From Oryzisolibacter sp. LB2S (GTDB lineage Bacteria > Pseudomonadota > Gammaproteobacteria > Burkholderiales > Burkholderiaceae_C), in the NCBI RefSeq assembly GCF_040732315.1, contig NZ_CP160388.1, positions 1,699,501 through 1,763,500 on the forward strand: a DNA stretch of 64,000 bases. Reading direction: 5' to 3'. A program made the translations under genes and the position numbers. How positions within the stretch are numbered: the stretch's first letter is position 1; the number at the start of each line of letters is the position of its first letter. The notes beneath the pieces were generated by a model. The model was not told the origin of the DNA. It was given only the letters and a program-made list of their open reading frames with translations, and did not search any database. Of the stretch, positions 35,734 to 43,001 are shown piece after piece.

Positions 35734-36051
35734 TCACCCCACGGCCTTGCACATTAGCACCAGCTCCCGGTGGCCTGAGCGAACGTCCACCAGGCTCTCG
35801 ATGCCGTAGATAGTGCCGTCGTGGATCACGCGATCCTGCGCCGTGATGCCGCGCCGGTAGCGCATGGTCACGCGCGCCGTCACCTCGGATTGCGCGGCCT
35901 GCGCTGCCAGGTACTCCCGGCCCACCAGCGGCGAGACTTCGGCCCATACCGTCATGAGCGGAGCCCAGGCTTCCACGGTGCCGCCCCAGCTATCCCCAAT
36001 CGTCACAAGCTGCTCCACGGTCACGCGCTGGTCAAGACGTCCGGCCCTCAT
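35734..36051 (-). CDS. Phage head closure protein (head-tail adaptor)
   Basis: Head-completion protein of 105 aa of the SPP1 gp16/HK97 gp7-like family. It has MRAGRLDQRVTVEQ at the start, then GGTVEAWAPLMTVWAEVSPL and the end motif YGIESLVDVRSGHRELVLMC. It forms the ring that seals the portal after DNA packaging and accepts a tail. Since the element has no tail genes, this adaptor would be the surface that must match a helper phage tail. It is the last gene of the structural operon, separated from the connector gene by a 164-bp AT-rich spacer. Confidence 0.85.
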   Translation of the reverse strand: MRAGRLDQRVTVEQLVTIGDSWGGTVEAWAPLMTVWAEVSPLVGREYLAAQAAQSEVTARVTMRYRRGITAQDRVIHDGTIYGIESLVDVRSGHRELVLMCKAVG

Positions 36052-36215
36052 TTTTCGCTCCAGTCATCGCACATTGGAAATACCCGCTGAATATGAATTT
36101 AGTGTAAGCACTTAAATTTCATAGCTGCAATCGCTTGTATATCAACAATTTACATTCTTTGCGTTAAATTTCTATCACGCTGCAATCAATAGCGCAAGTC
36201 GTGTTTTACGATGGC
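36052..36215. other. AT-rich spacer within the late island genes, with half-copies of the host repeat
   Basis: Unlike the tightly packed genes around it, this 164-bp gap is AT-rich. It contains CATAGCTGCAATCGCTTG near 36119 and a second, inverted-looking half (GCTGCAATCAATAGCGCAAG) near 36180, both resembling the dispersed repeat of the host. It may hold a promoter for the head-closure gene; I cannot assign one. Confidence 0.4.
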
Positions 36216-36482
36216 TCAGGCGTACTTTCGGTACGGGGCCAGCAGGCGCTCGTACAGCCGGTTCTCACTCAGCGGGCGCTCGCTCAAAGTCTCCCGGTTC
36301 GCGTACAGCGAGCCCACCAACATCAAGCAGGCCGCATGCACGGGCATGGCGTCAGGCAGTTCCTCGGCGCCCAGGTAGTCGGCCACGGCGGCCTGCGCAG
36401 CGTCGATCAGGCGGGCAATCAGCACGTCCTCGCAGTAGTCATCCACGCGAAGATGTTCTTTGGCGTCTTGCAGTGTCAGCAT
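36216..36482 (-). CDS. Phage head-tail connector protein (gp6-like)
   Basis: Small connector of 88 aa that binds the portal ring. MLTLQDAKEHLRVDDYCEDV is the standard start of HK97 gp6-like connectors, followed by helical LIARLIDAAQAAVADYLG. The start at 36482 is chosen for that reason; an upstream extension has no family similarity. Downstream of terL on the minus strand by 140 bp. Confidence 0.87.
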   Translation of the reverse strand: MLTLQDAKEHLRVDDYCEDVLIARLIDAAQAAVADYLGAEELPDAMPVHAACLMLVGSLYANRETLSERPLSENRLYERLLAPYRKYA

Positions 36483-36622
36483 TTGATTTCTTTCAAATGG
36501 GGTGAATAGGTGCCTGCCACGCATCCCGAAAGAGCTGCTGCAGGCAGTCGGGGTTTTTCTACGCGCCTCACTCACCGACTAACAGGCGTCCTGGCTATGC
36601 CTTGCGGCGCCCCCAGGCTGGG

Positions 36623-38125
36623 CTATACAAAGGTGAAGGAATCAAAACCAACGGATTGAGATTCCGTTGCCCTCGATGCCGCGCCCATGGCCATGGCCAG
36701 GGCCTGCATGCCGTCGATACGGCCCGTGGCGCGGCTCTTGTCGAGCTTGCGGGCGCCGGTCGGGTCTTTGGTGACGGTGGCGTTTGCCGCGCACATGGTC
36801 AAGACGGGATGCATGCCGTGGGCGATGCGGGCATTGAGCAATTCGGCCTCCAGGGCATCCAAAGCCGGGGCCATATCCTTGTAGCCTTGGCCCCACTCCA
36901 CCAGCGGCAGCTCGGCTCCCAGCTTGTCCAGCTCCCGGCGCATCAAGTCAATGCGCCAGCGGTCGTAGGCGATGGCCCTCACGTCGAGGTCAGCGAGGAT
37001 CTCCAACATGTCAGACGCGACATGCTCATAGTCCACCGTGGCGCCTGGCGTCGTGCGCAGGAACCCTTGCCGGTGCCACACGTCATAGGGGGCGCGGTCA
37101 CGGCGGGCGCGGTCGTGCAGGCCCTGCTCGGGTGTCCAGAAATGCGCCTGCACCTGCCACACGCCATCCACCTGGCCGACGATCACCAGCGCCGTGAGGT
37201 CGGTACGTGCCGACAAGTCCAGGCCGGCGAACACCGGGCCGTCCATTTCCGCACCCGGTGCGGAATTGCAGGACTTCCACACGTCCGGGCTGATGAAGGG
37301 CGAGACAGTCGAAACCCGCTGATTGAGCAGCAGATTGCGGGCGCTGTTCTCCATGCTCGGCATGCGCTGCGCCTGCGTCATTTGCTCGCGCAGATCGTCC
37401 AGGCTGCGGAACAGGCCCAGGGCGGGATTTGCCGCACGCCAGGCGCTTTCGTCCATGAGGTCGCAGCCCTCGGGCGCGGCGTACAGGTGGCAGACGATGC
37501 GCGGATCGTTGGACTGGCGGGCATCGTCGAGCCACTGTGAAAACAGGTCTTGATCCGAGGCCGCCTGCGTCGATATGGCGATCAGCAGCGGCTCGGCATG
37601 GGCCCCCTGGCTGGTGGTGATGGCGTCGATAAAGTCGGATTGCGGGCCACGCACCTGGCCGATTTCGTCCAAGATGGCTAGCACCGGAGAAAGGCCGTGC
37701 GCCGTCTTGCCGTCCGCTGCAAGGGCCTTGTACTCCACGTTGAGCGGCAGGCCAATCAGGCGCTTTCCGCTGGGGATGATCTTCACCAGCGGCGCCAGCT
37801 TCGGAGACTGCTGCACCATCTTGCAGGCCAGATTGAACACCAGGGCGGCTTGGTCGCGGCTCATGGCGCCCGAGACAATCTGCGCGTTCTGCTTCGCCTC
37901 GGGGCCCACCAGGTGCGCCAGCAGCAGGCCGGCAACCAGGCCGCTCTTGCCATTTTTTCTGCTCACCGACAGCAGGGCGCGGCGCGTGCCTGCGGGGTTG
38001 TCGTACACGTCCCGGATGAACTGCTTTTGAAACTCGGCCAGGCGCAGCGGCTTGCCCACGTCCGCGCCCTCGGGCGTGACACAGTACGCCTCGATGAACT
38101 TGATGATGCGGGCGGCGCGGCTCAC
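36623..38125 (-). CDS. Phage terminase large subunit (TerL)
   Basis: Packaging motor and nuclease of 500 aa. The ATPase domain has the Walker A-like SRKNGKS at residues 55-61 and Walker B LAILDEIG near 145. The RNase-H-like nuclease follows with its first acid in AGLDLSARTDLTAL and AIAYDRWRID later. The start is GTG 38125, which overlaps the terS stop (GTGA) and gives VSRAARIIKFIEAYCVTPEG, a standard P27/HK97-type TerL beginning. Length and motifs are complete. Works with TerS and the HNH protein to cut cos and fill the island's own capsids. Confidence 0.93.
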   Translation of the reverse strand: MSRAARIIKFIEAYCVTPEGADVGKPLRLAEFQKQFIRDVYDNPAGTRRALLSVSRKNGKSGLVAGLLLAHLVGPEAKQNAQIVSGAMSRDQAALVFNLACKMVQQSPKLAPLVKIIPSGKRLIGLPLNVEYKALAADGKTAHGLSPVLAILDEIGQVRGPQSDFIDAITTSQGAHAEPLLIAISTQAASDQDLFSQWLDDARQSNDPRIVCHLYAAPEGCDLMDESAWRAANPALGLFRSLDDLREQMTQAQRMPSMENSARNLLLNQRVSTVSPFISPDVWKSCNSAPGAEMDGPVFAGLDLSARTDLTALVIVGQVDGVWQVQAHFWTPEQGLHDRARRDRAPYDVWHRQGFLRTTPGATVDYEHVASDMLEILADLDVRAIAYDRWRIDLMRRELDKLGAELPLVEWGQGYKDMAPALDALEAELLNARIAHGMHPVLTMCAANATVTKDPTGARKLDKSRATGRIDGMQALAMAMGAASRATESQSVGFDSFTFV

Positions 38126-38586
38126 TTCACGGCTCGCAAGGTCGGGATCAGGCCATCGTCCTGCATATCGGCGCGGGCCTGGCGTTCCAGCTCGGCACCC
38201 TTCACAATATCGGCGCTGCGCCCCACGGTCGCCACGGTGTTGACGGCAATGGCACGGGTCAGGGCCAGGGCGCGGCGGCTCATTTTCTCCAGCAGCTCGC
38301 ACGCCGGATTGACCTTGCCATCAATGACGAACCCCGCTTCATCAATCTGCGCTTGCAGGGCCTCGATGTCCGCCTGGCAGCGGGCCAGGTTCGCGGCGCT
38401 CGCCAGATCCACCTCGTTCCAGGTATCACGCGGGCGGGCGGTCACGATGGCCGCCCAGAACGGGCGGTCTTGGGGTCGCAGCGTGACGTGGGCAGGCGGG
38501 GACAAGGGCGGCAGGGCGGCGGCCTGGGTCGCAGCGACTGCGGCTTTGGCGCTGTCGGAGCGGTGGCGCTTGGGGGTCAGCTTCAT
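38122..38586 (-). CDS. Phage terminase small subunit, P27 family (TerS)
   Basis: DNA-recognition subunit of the packaging enzyme (154 aa). An Ala/Pro-rich lead is followed by RPFWAAIVTARPRDTWNEVD, LASAANLARCQADIEALQAQ and a helical end typical of P27-family TerS. In satellites a private TerS redirects packaging to the satellite genome; here the island has both TerS and TerL. Overlaps terL by 4 bp and abuts the HNH gene upstream. Confidence 0.88.
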   Translation of the reverse strand: MKLTPKRHRSDSAKAAVAATQAAALPPLSPPAHVTLRPQDRPFWAAIVTARPRDTWNEVDLASAANLARCQADIEALQAQIDEAGFVIDGKVNPACELLEKMSRRALALTRAIAVNTVATVGRSADIVKGAELERQARADMQDDGLIPTLRAVK

Positions 38587-38999
38587 GGTTGCCTATTTTT
38601 TAAGCAGTCAGCGTTAAAAGAAGGGGAACCGGCCGGTCTAGCAATATCCGTGCCTGGTGATTTCTGCAAGAGGCTGCATACCTTCGCCCACGGGTGATTC
38701 GGGTCGAGCGGCAGGCCGTCCACGTCACATCCCTGATAGACGCGCTTACCCATGTCGGCATTGGTCTTGAGCGAGTGGCAGCTATGGCACAGCGGCTGTA
38801 GGTTCTCGGAGCTGTTGTCGGACGGGTCGCCGCTCTTGTGGTCAACGTCCGTTGCCTCGATCACCAGGCCACGGGCGGCGCAATGCCTGCACAGTGGTTC
38901 ACCGTTGAGCACAGACGCACGCATGCGCCTCCAACTGGCGCTGTTGAGGGGTAGCGTGCGGCGCGGGTCTGCATCGCGTCCAGTGCGGTTTGCTGCCAT
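38583..38999 (-). CDS. HNH endonuclease (packaging-associated)
   Basis: Zinc-binding HNH nuclease of 138 aa. Visible motif elements: PLCRHCAARG (first Cys pair), TDVDHKSGDPSDNSSENLQP with the catalytic His, and LCHSCHSLKT (second Cys pair). In HK97-like cos phages the HNH protein assists terminase in cleaving cos. It lies directly before terS, as in such phages. A GTG at 39005 overlapping the portal stop is an alternative start that adds two residues. Confidence 0.88.
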   Translation of the reverse strand: MAANRTGRDADPRRTLPLNSASWRRMRASVLNGEPLCRHCAARGLVIEATDVDHKSGDPSDNSSENLQPLCHSCHSLKTNADMGKRVYQGCDVDGLPLDPNHPWAKVCSLLQKSPGTDIARPAGSPSFNADCLKNRQP

Positions 39000-39001
39000 C
39001 G

Positions 39002-40210
39002 TCACGCCCCCTGCTTGCTCGGGTACGGCTGCGGAGCTGGGCGCGGATTTGCGCTCAGTGCAACCGGCTCAGAATCGAGCCCGTCGATAGCGGGCAGGTT
39101 CTCCAGCTTGCGCACCTCGGATCGTTTCAGCCATCCATCGTTCACGCCGGAGCTGTAGAACGCGGCTCGTTCTTGGCTTGATCCGCGCAGCAACCCTTCT
39201 AGGCTGAACTCTGCGTACATGGTGCGGGCGGCGGCAGGCGTCAGCAATTGACGGTTGATTGCGCCCTCGATGGCCGACAGGTGGCGGCCCAGCGTGTGCT
39301 TGGCAAAGAACATATCCATCGCCACGCTGTTGGAGTAGGTGCTGTGCGACAGATCACCGATCAGGACGGGCGGCACCTTGAAGATGCGGCAGATTTCCTC
39401 CACGCTGAAACGGCGCGCTGCAACCCACTCGCTATCTGCCAGGCTGAGGCTGATGGGAGTGAAGGTCGAGCCTTCCTCCATAACGGGCACCTTGCCTGCA
39501 TTGGCTCCACCGGCGTACTGGCTGGCCCACGATGCGGCGATGGCCTGGCGTTGCTCAGGCTTCAAGCGTCCGGGCATGGAAATAATGCCGCTGGCGCGGG
39601 TGCCGTTGTCGAACGTCGATTGCCCATGCTGCGCTTCAGCTTGCGCGAGCTGGATCACGGCGCGGGCGGCGGTGATAGGACTGACGCCCACCAGCGGATC
39701 ATTGCCAGCACGGTGGCGAAGGTGGAACACCTCGGCAGGCAATAGGCGCTCCCTCACGCCGTCCCTGTTGGTGTATTCATAACCGGCGATGGTTTCGCCC
39801 TTGCGCATGATCGTGACGTTGCTTGTCACCAGGGGATCCAGGCTGCGCACCTGGCCATCCCAGCCGCGTGTGACACGAGCATATGCATTCCCGGTCAGCA
39901 GCATGGATGAAACTACCCATTCCCAGAACTCGGTGGCCGATTGCTGGTCGTTGGGGGCGCGGTGCAATACCGTGTGAAGGGGATGCTCGGTGGCGGCTTT
40001 GCGGTCGTCACCGTCTTGCCGATACAGGCGCAGCGGCAAAGAGCCGATGGCCTCGGCAATCAAGGCCACGGCGGCATAACAGGCGGCCACAGACTGCGCG
40101 CTATCGGGCGTCACGCTGGTGGCAGACAGCGGCACAGGCCAGCCATTCACGCCCAGGACAGAACGCTGCTCCAGGCCCATGGCGGATTTGATGCGGGTGA
40201 TGATGCTCAT
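39002..40210 (-). CDS. HK97-type phage portal protein
   Basis: Dodecameric portal subunit of 402 aa through which DNA enters the capsid. Conserved stretches: AACYAAVALIAEAIGSLPLR, TEFWEWVVSSMLLTGNAYAR, EVFHLRHRAG and FSVEEICRIFKVPPVLIG. The start at 40210 overlaps the protease stop (ATGA) and has GGAGA about 9 nt upstream. A Pro-rich C-terminal tail is typical. Ends 3 bp before the HNH gene start. Confidence 0.93.
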   Translation of the reverse strand: MSIITRIKSAMGLEQRSVLGVNGWPVPLSATSVTPDSAQSVAACYAAVALIAEAIGSLPLRLYRQDGDDRKAATEHPLHTVLHRAPNDQQSATEFWEWVVSSMLLTGNAYARVTRGWDGQVRSLDPLVTSNVTIMRKGETIAGYEYTNRDGVRERLLPAEVFHLRHRAGNDPLVGVSPITAARAVIQLAQAEAQHGQSTFDNGTRASGIISMPGRLKPEQRQAIAASWASQYAGGANAGKVPVMEEGSTFTPISLSLADSEWVAARRFSVEEICRIFKVPPVLIGDLSHSTYSNSVAMDMFFAKHTLGRHLSAIEGAINRQLLTPAAARTMYAEFSLEGLLRGSSQERAAFYSSGVNDGWLKRSEVRKLENLPAIDGLDSEPVALSANPRPAPQPYPSKQGA

Positions 40211-40749
40211 CGGCAAGTCTCCAACCACAAAGCATTGCCGCCGATGCCCACGCGGTGCGTTTCGTACACGCTGGGCTTGCTGCGCAGGTTGATTTCGGTG
40301 CTTTGGTACGCGGGCCAGGACTGCACCACGCTGATTTCGTGCAACTGGATCTCGCGCAGCTCGCGGGTATCGCCGTCCCAGGCTTCATCAATGGCGACAA
40401 AGCCAAAGGACATGCCGCCCAGGTCGCCACGCTCGGCAAGGGCGATCACGTCACGGGCGGCTGCGGTGTCTGGCAAGGACAATTCAAACCGCAGGCCCTT
40501 GGCGTCCTCGGACAGTTTCAAAGAGCCTGAGCGGGTACGCCCCAGCAGAACATCAGCGCGATGATCCAGCAGGGCCAGAACGTCCCTCCCACTTGCCAGC
40601 GACTTGGTGAATGCACCGGGCGCGATGCGCTCGGTAAATCCGCCGATGGCCGTTGGGTCGTTGTAGCTTGCGGCGTACCCGCTCAAGGTGCGGCCACTGG
40701 CTGTAACGCCAGCAGCGGCACCCCGGCGCTCCATGTCCGGGGTGCTCAT
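40207..40749 (-). CDS. HK97-family prohead protease
   Basis: Maturation protease of 180 aa that cleaves the capsid delta domain after assembly. The fold is that of the herpesvirus-like serine protease: GYAASYNDPTAIGGFTERIA, the catalytic His in LLDHRADVLLGRT, and the Ser in GDLGGMSFGF. The catalytic His and Ser are present. Encoded 3 bp after the capsid gene stop and coupled to the portal gene. Confidence 0.92.
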   Translation of the reverse strand: MSTPDMERRGAAAGVTASGRTLSGYAASYNDPTAIGGFTERIAPGAFTKSLASGRDVLALLDHRADVLLGRTRSGSLKLSEDAKGLRFELSLPDTAAARDVIALAERGDLGGMSFGFVAIDEAWDGDTRELREIQLHEISVVQSWPAYQSTEINLRSKPSVYETHRVGIGGNALWLETCR

Positions 40750-40752
40750 GGT

Positions 40753-41985
40753 TTACAGGCCCAGGTCGTCAGCCACCACGAACGCCTTGGGATGGCGTAC
40801 CACGGCGTCCATGGTGTGCATGATCCGAAGCTGTACGTCGCCCTTTTCGTAGTAGCCAGCGGCATACGGGTTCGCCAGCACCTCGGTCACGCCCCACTCG
40901 CCAATCACGATTTGCGAGAAGTCGCCAGCGATCACGCGGCCCTTGTCCGGCGTGCCGGTCTTGGCGTCCAATTGGTTGGTGACGTAGGCGGGCAGGCCAG
41001 CCACGCGGCCACCTTCCATCAAGTACACGCTACCGGCGCTGGCGTCCTTCAGGGTGGTTTGCAGCTTCGTCGCGGCCTTGGCATGGGTCAGCACGGCATT
41101 CGGGCTGATGTTCTCCAGGCCCAGTTTTTCCAGCATCGCCACGACGGTGGCCCAGCTCAGGGTGGCCAGCGATGCGGTTTGAATGCCGCTTACGTTCAGG
41201 ATGCCCACCGGCTGCTTGGCGGCGGCGGTACCATGGATCAGGGCCTTGTCCACTGCCAGGCCCACCACGGCGCTGATATCGTCGCGCAACAGGCCTTCAA
41301 TCGAGGGGTTGGACTGCAATGCCAGGTTGCGGGAAAACGCCGTCAGCGCGCCCACGGTCTTGGGTTCCAGCTTGATGGTGCTGTACGTGGTGTTGCTCTC
41401 GGTCAGGCTGTCGCCCTCGGCAACCCAGTAGGCGGTGGCGGCGCCGGTAGCCTTGGGCAGCACGGTATCGCCACGCAATCCGGTCAGCACGCGGGCGCCC
41501 AGGCTGCGCACGATCAGCGAGTTGCGCAGCAGGCCGATGAATTGATCCGCACGGTAGTCGTCGGGCACCACAGCAGCGGCGCCAGTCGTGGTCATGGTGG
41601 TGCGCTTTTCAAAGATGCTCGTGGGCACCAGCACGCCACCGTTGCGGGCAGTCAGGCCCTGGCGCTTGGCTTCGGATTGGAACTCGGCCAGTGCGCCGGT
41701 GACGCTGCGGTTTTCAATCTGCGCGGCGATGGCGTCCAGCACGTTGACCTGGCCTTCCAGCTCGTTGCGGGCCTTGTCCACCGGCTGGCCCAGGCTGCGG
41801 CGCTCCCAGTCCTCCACGAGTTGGGCGCGCTGCTCCTGGCCTTCCAGCGAAGTGATTTCGCCCTTGATGGCGTCGAACTTGGCTTGCGCCTCGGGAGTCA
41901 GGTTGCCGCCGTTGACGCTGGCCAGCAGGGAACGGGCTTCGGCCACCTTGGCGGCGCGGGCTTCGCGGATTTGATGCAGTTGCAT
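40753..41985 (-). CDS. HK97-family major capsid protein
   Basis: Shell protein of 410 aa. The first 100 residues are a coiled-coil delta/scaffold domain (QIREARAAKVAEARSLL, then EGQEQRAQLVEDWERRSL), removed by the protease in HK97. The shell domain follows with SLIVRSLGARVLTGLRGD, AYWVAEGDSLTES and FVVADDLGL at the end. ATG 41985 is chosen because it starts the scaffold helix. This is the first gene of the structural operon. A satellite that encodes its own capsid is the defining trait of cf-PICIs. Confidence 0.94.
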   Translation of the reverse strand: MQLHQIREARAAKVAEARSLLASVNGGNLTPEAQAKFDAIKGEITSLEGQEQRAQLVEDWERRSLGQPVDKARNELEGQVNVLDAIAAQIENRSVTGALAEFQSEAKRQGLTARNGGVLVPTSIFEKRTTMTTTGAAAVVPDDYRADQFIGLLRNSLIVRSLGARVLTGLRGDTVLPKATGAATAYWVAEGDSLTESNTTYSTIKLEPKTVGALTAFSRNLALQSNPSIEGLLRDDISAVVGLAVDKALIHGTAAAKQPVGILNVSGIQTASLATLSWATVVAMLEKLGLENISPNAVLTHAKAATKLQTTLKDASAGSVYLMEGGRVAGLPAYVTNQLDAKTGTPDKGRVIAGDFSQIVIGEWGVTEVLANPYAAGYYEKGDVQLRIMHTMDAVVRHPKAFVVADDLGL

Positions 41986-42034
41986 TTGTGGGCTTTCTTG
42001 AAAAAGTGCCCATGCAATCGCCGGGCGGGTTGTG

Positions 42035-42049
42035 ATAGCCAAAGGCTAT
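42035..42049. promoter_or_regulatory. Small hairpin in the capsid leader
   Basis: ATAGCC (42035-42040) and GGCTAT (42044-42049) are perfectly complementary around AAA. It lies between the predicted transcription start and the capsid ATG, so it would form in the 5' leader RNA. Confidence 0.5.
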
Positions 42050-42050
42050 T

Positions 42051-42086
42051 TACTGGATATATAGCCAGTATTCGCAACCATGTCAA
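42051..42086 (-). promoter_or_regulatory. Sigma70 promoter of the capsid operon with LexA-like operator over the -10
   Basis: On the minus strand TTGACA (42086-42081) and TATATA (42063-42058) are spaced by exactly 17 bp, an ideal sigma70 promoter. The -10 is enclosed in the palindrome TACTGGCTATATATCCAGTA (42070-42051). This has the outer frame TACTG-N10-CAGTA of the host LexA box at 14316-14335. Binding there would block the promoter. Confidence 0.8.
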
Positions 42087-42105
42087 GAAGATTCGAGCGG
42101 GCATG

Positions 42106-42128
42106 AAAAAACCCGCTCGGGGCGGGTT
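42106..42128 (-). terminator. Rho-independent terminator after the replication module
   Basis: On the minus strand AACCCGC pairs with GCGGGTT, followed by a run of T. It ends transcripts coming from the replication and regulatory genes, just upstream of the capsid promoter, so the two modules are separate transcription units. Confidence 0.82.
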
Positions 42129-42164
42129 GGTGGTGTTTAACGTGCCAGCACGATAAAACCGGGT

Positions 42165-42323
42165 CACGCGTCGCCACGCGTCACTGTCGCGCCAGCACGC
42201 GTCAAACCCATGGGATGCCGTAGGGTTCGCCATGGGTTCGGTAACGGTTATGCAACGTTGCAGTAACGGTGCCTGCACTGTGCTGGCACCGTGCTAGCAC
42301 CGTGCTAGGCCCTTGCTAGCAGC
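42165..42323. repeat. Helically phased repeat arrays, putative island replication origin
   Basis: Three CACGCGTC words start at 42165, 42175 and 42196 (10 and 21 bp apart). Two GTAACGGT words start at 42241 and 42263 (22 bp apart), flanking the palindrome GCAACGTTGC. Four tandem 11-bp units follow at 42280-42323: GTGCTGGCACC, GTGCTAGCACC, GTGCTAGGCCC, TTGCTAGCAGC. Spacing near whole helical turns suggests cooperative protein binding. The 434 bp between the replication gene and the capsid gene carry no coding sequence. Confidence 0.65.
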
Positions 42324-42419
42324 ATGCCGTGGCATCGGGTTCTGGTGCCGTGGCAATGCCGGGTGCCTGCAACGCCAAAAGGGGCCCACCATGGTTTTGA
42401 GCCACTTCCCCCCTGTTCC

Positions 42420-43001
42420 TCAGTGCTGCATTCGACTGCCTACAGATGGCATCTCTAGATGGTTTCCGGGAGACGGTGTAGGCGGGGCAGTAAAAACACC
42501 TCTGATAGCACCGGGAGACGGTGTAGGCGGGGCCTTCCCTACACCGGGAGACGGTGCAATGGGAGCCCTCTCTACACCGGGAGACGGTCTAAGGGGTGCG
42601 TTTTTTTGGTAAGCGCCACGCACGAACGTCGCAGCCGCACCAGGGTCGTAACCGGGTATTTTGTCGAGCGCCCGCCATGTGACCGCGTACCAGCTCGCCT
42701 TATTGGGGCGGTGGCCCTTCACAGTCTCATGGATGAACCCGGCTTCGATCAGATCACGCTTGGCCCGCGTTATCACGTCTGCGCTCTTCCAGCCGCGCTT
42801 GGCAAGGTAAGCAGCAGACGCCAGCAACCGCCCGTTGTTGTCGCGCACAAACTGGCGTGCCAGCTCAAAAAGCAAAGCACGCGCAGGATGGCTCAAAGCA
42901 GCGTAGGCGGGGCAATCCAGTACGCTCCAAGGCAAGGCTACAAACCCGCCAGCGTCGCGCCCAGAATCGCCCTTGTGGCCTCGGTTGCGGCCGTTCGCCA
43001 T
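42420..43001 (-). CDS. Winged-helix replication-initiator-like protein with repetitive tail
   Basis: Island protein of 193 aa. Residues about 18-105 look like a winged helix (GFVALPWSVLDCPAYAALSH, then ASAAYLAKRGWKSADVITRA), of the kind seen in phage replication initiators. The C-terminal 60 residues repeat the motif PSPG four times (RPSPGVERAP, APSPGVGKAP, PTPSPGAIRG, PTPSPGNH). The DNA behind these is a 15-bp direct repeat, which may act as iterons. The start at 43001 shares one base with the stop of the Toprim gene, so translation is coupled. Function in replication is inferred. Confidence 0.65.
   Translation of the reverse strand: MANGRNRGHKGDSGRDAGGFVALPWSVLDCPAYAALSHPARALLFELARQFVRDNNGRLLASAAYLAKRGWKSADVITRAKRDLIEAGFIHETVKGHRPNKASWYAVTWRALDKIPGYDPGAAATFVRGAYQKNAPLRPSPGVERAPIAPSPGVGKAPPTPSPGAIRGVFTAPPTPSPGNHLEMPSVGSRMQH
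42466..42591. repeat. Four 15-bp iteron-like direct repeats inside the replication gene
   Basis: CCGGGAGACGGTGTA occurs at 42466-42480 and 42511-42525, with one-base variants at 42544-42558 and 42577-42591. Spacing is 45, 33 and 33 bp. The repeats encode the PSPG motifs of the protein tail. Initiators that bind iterons inside or next to their own gene are common in phages and plasmids. Confidence 0.7.

Noticed and set aside
42466..42591. CRISPR array
   Set aside because: The 15-bp repeats are too short, the spacers are 18-30 bp and in frame within a gene, and no cas gene is nearby.
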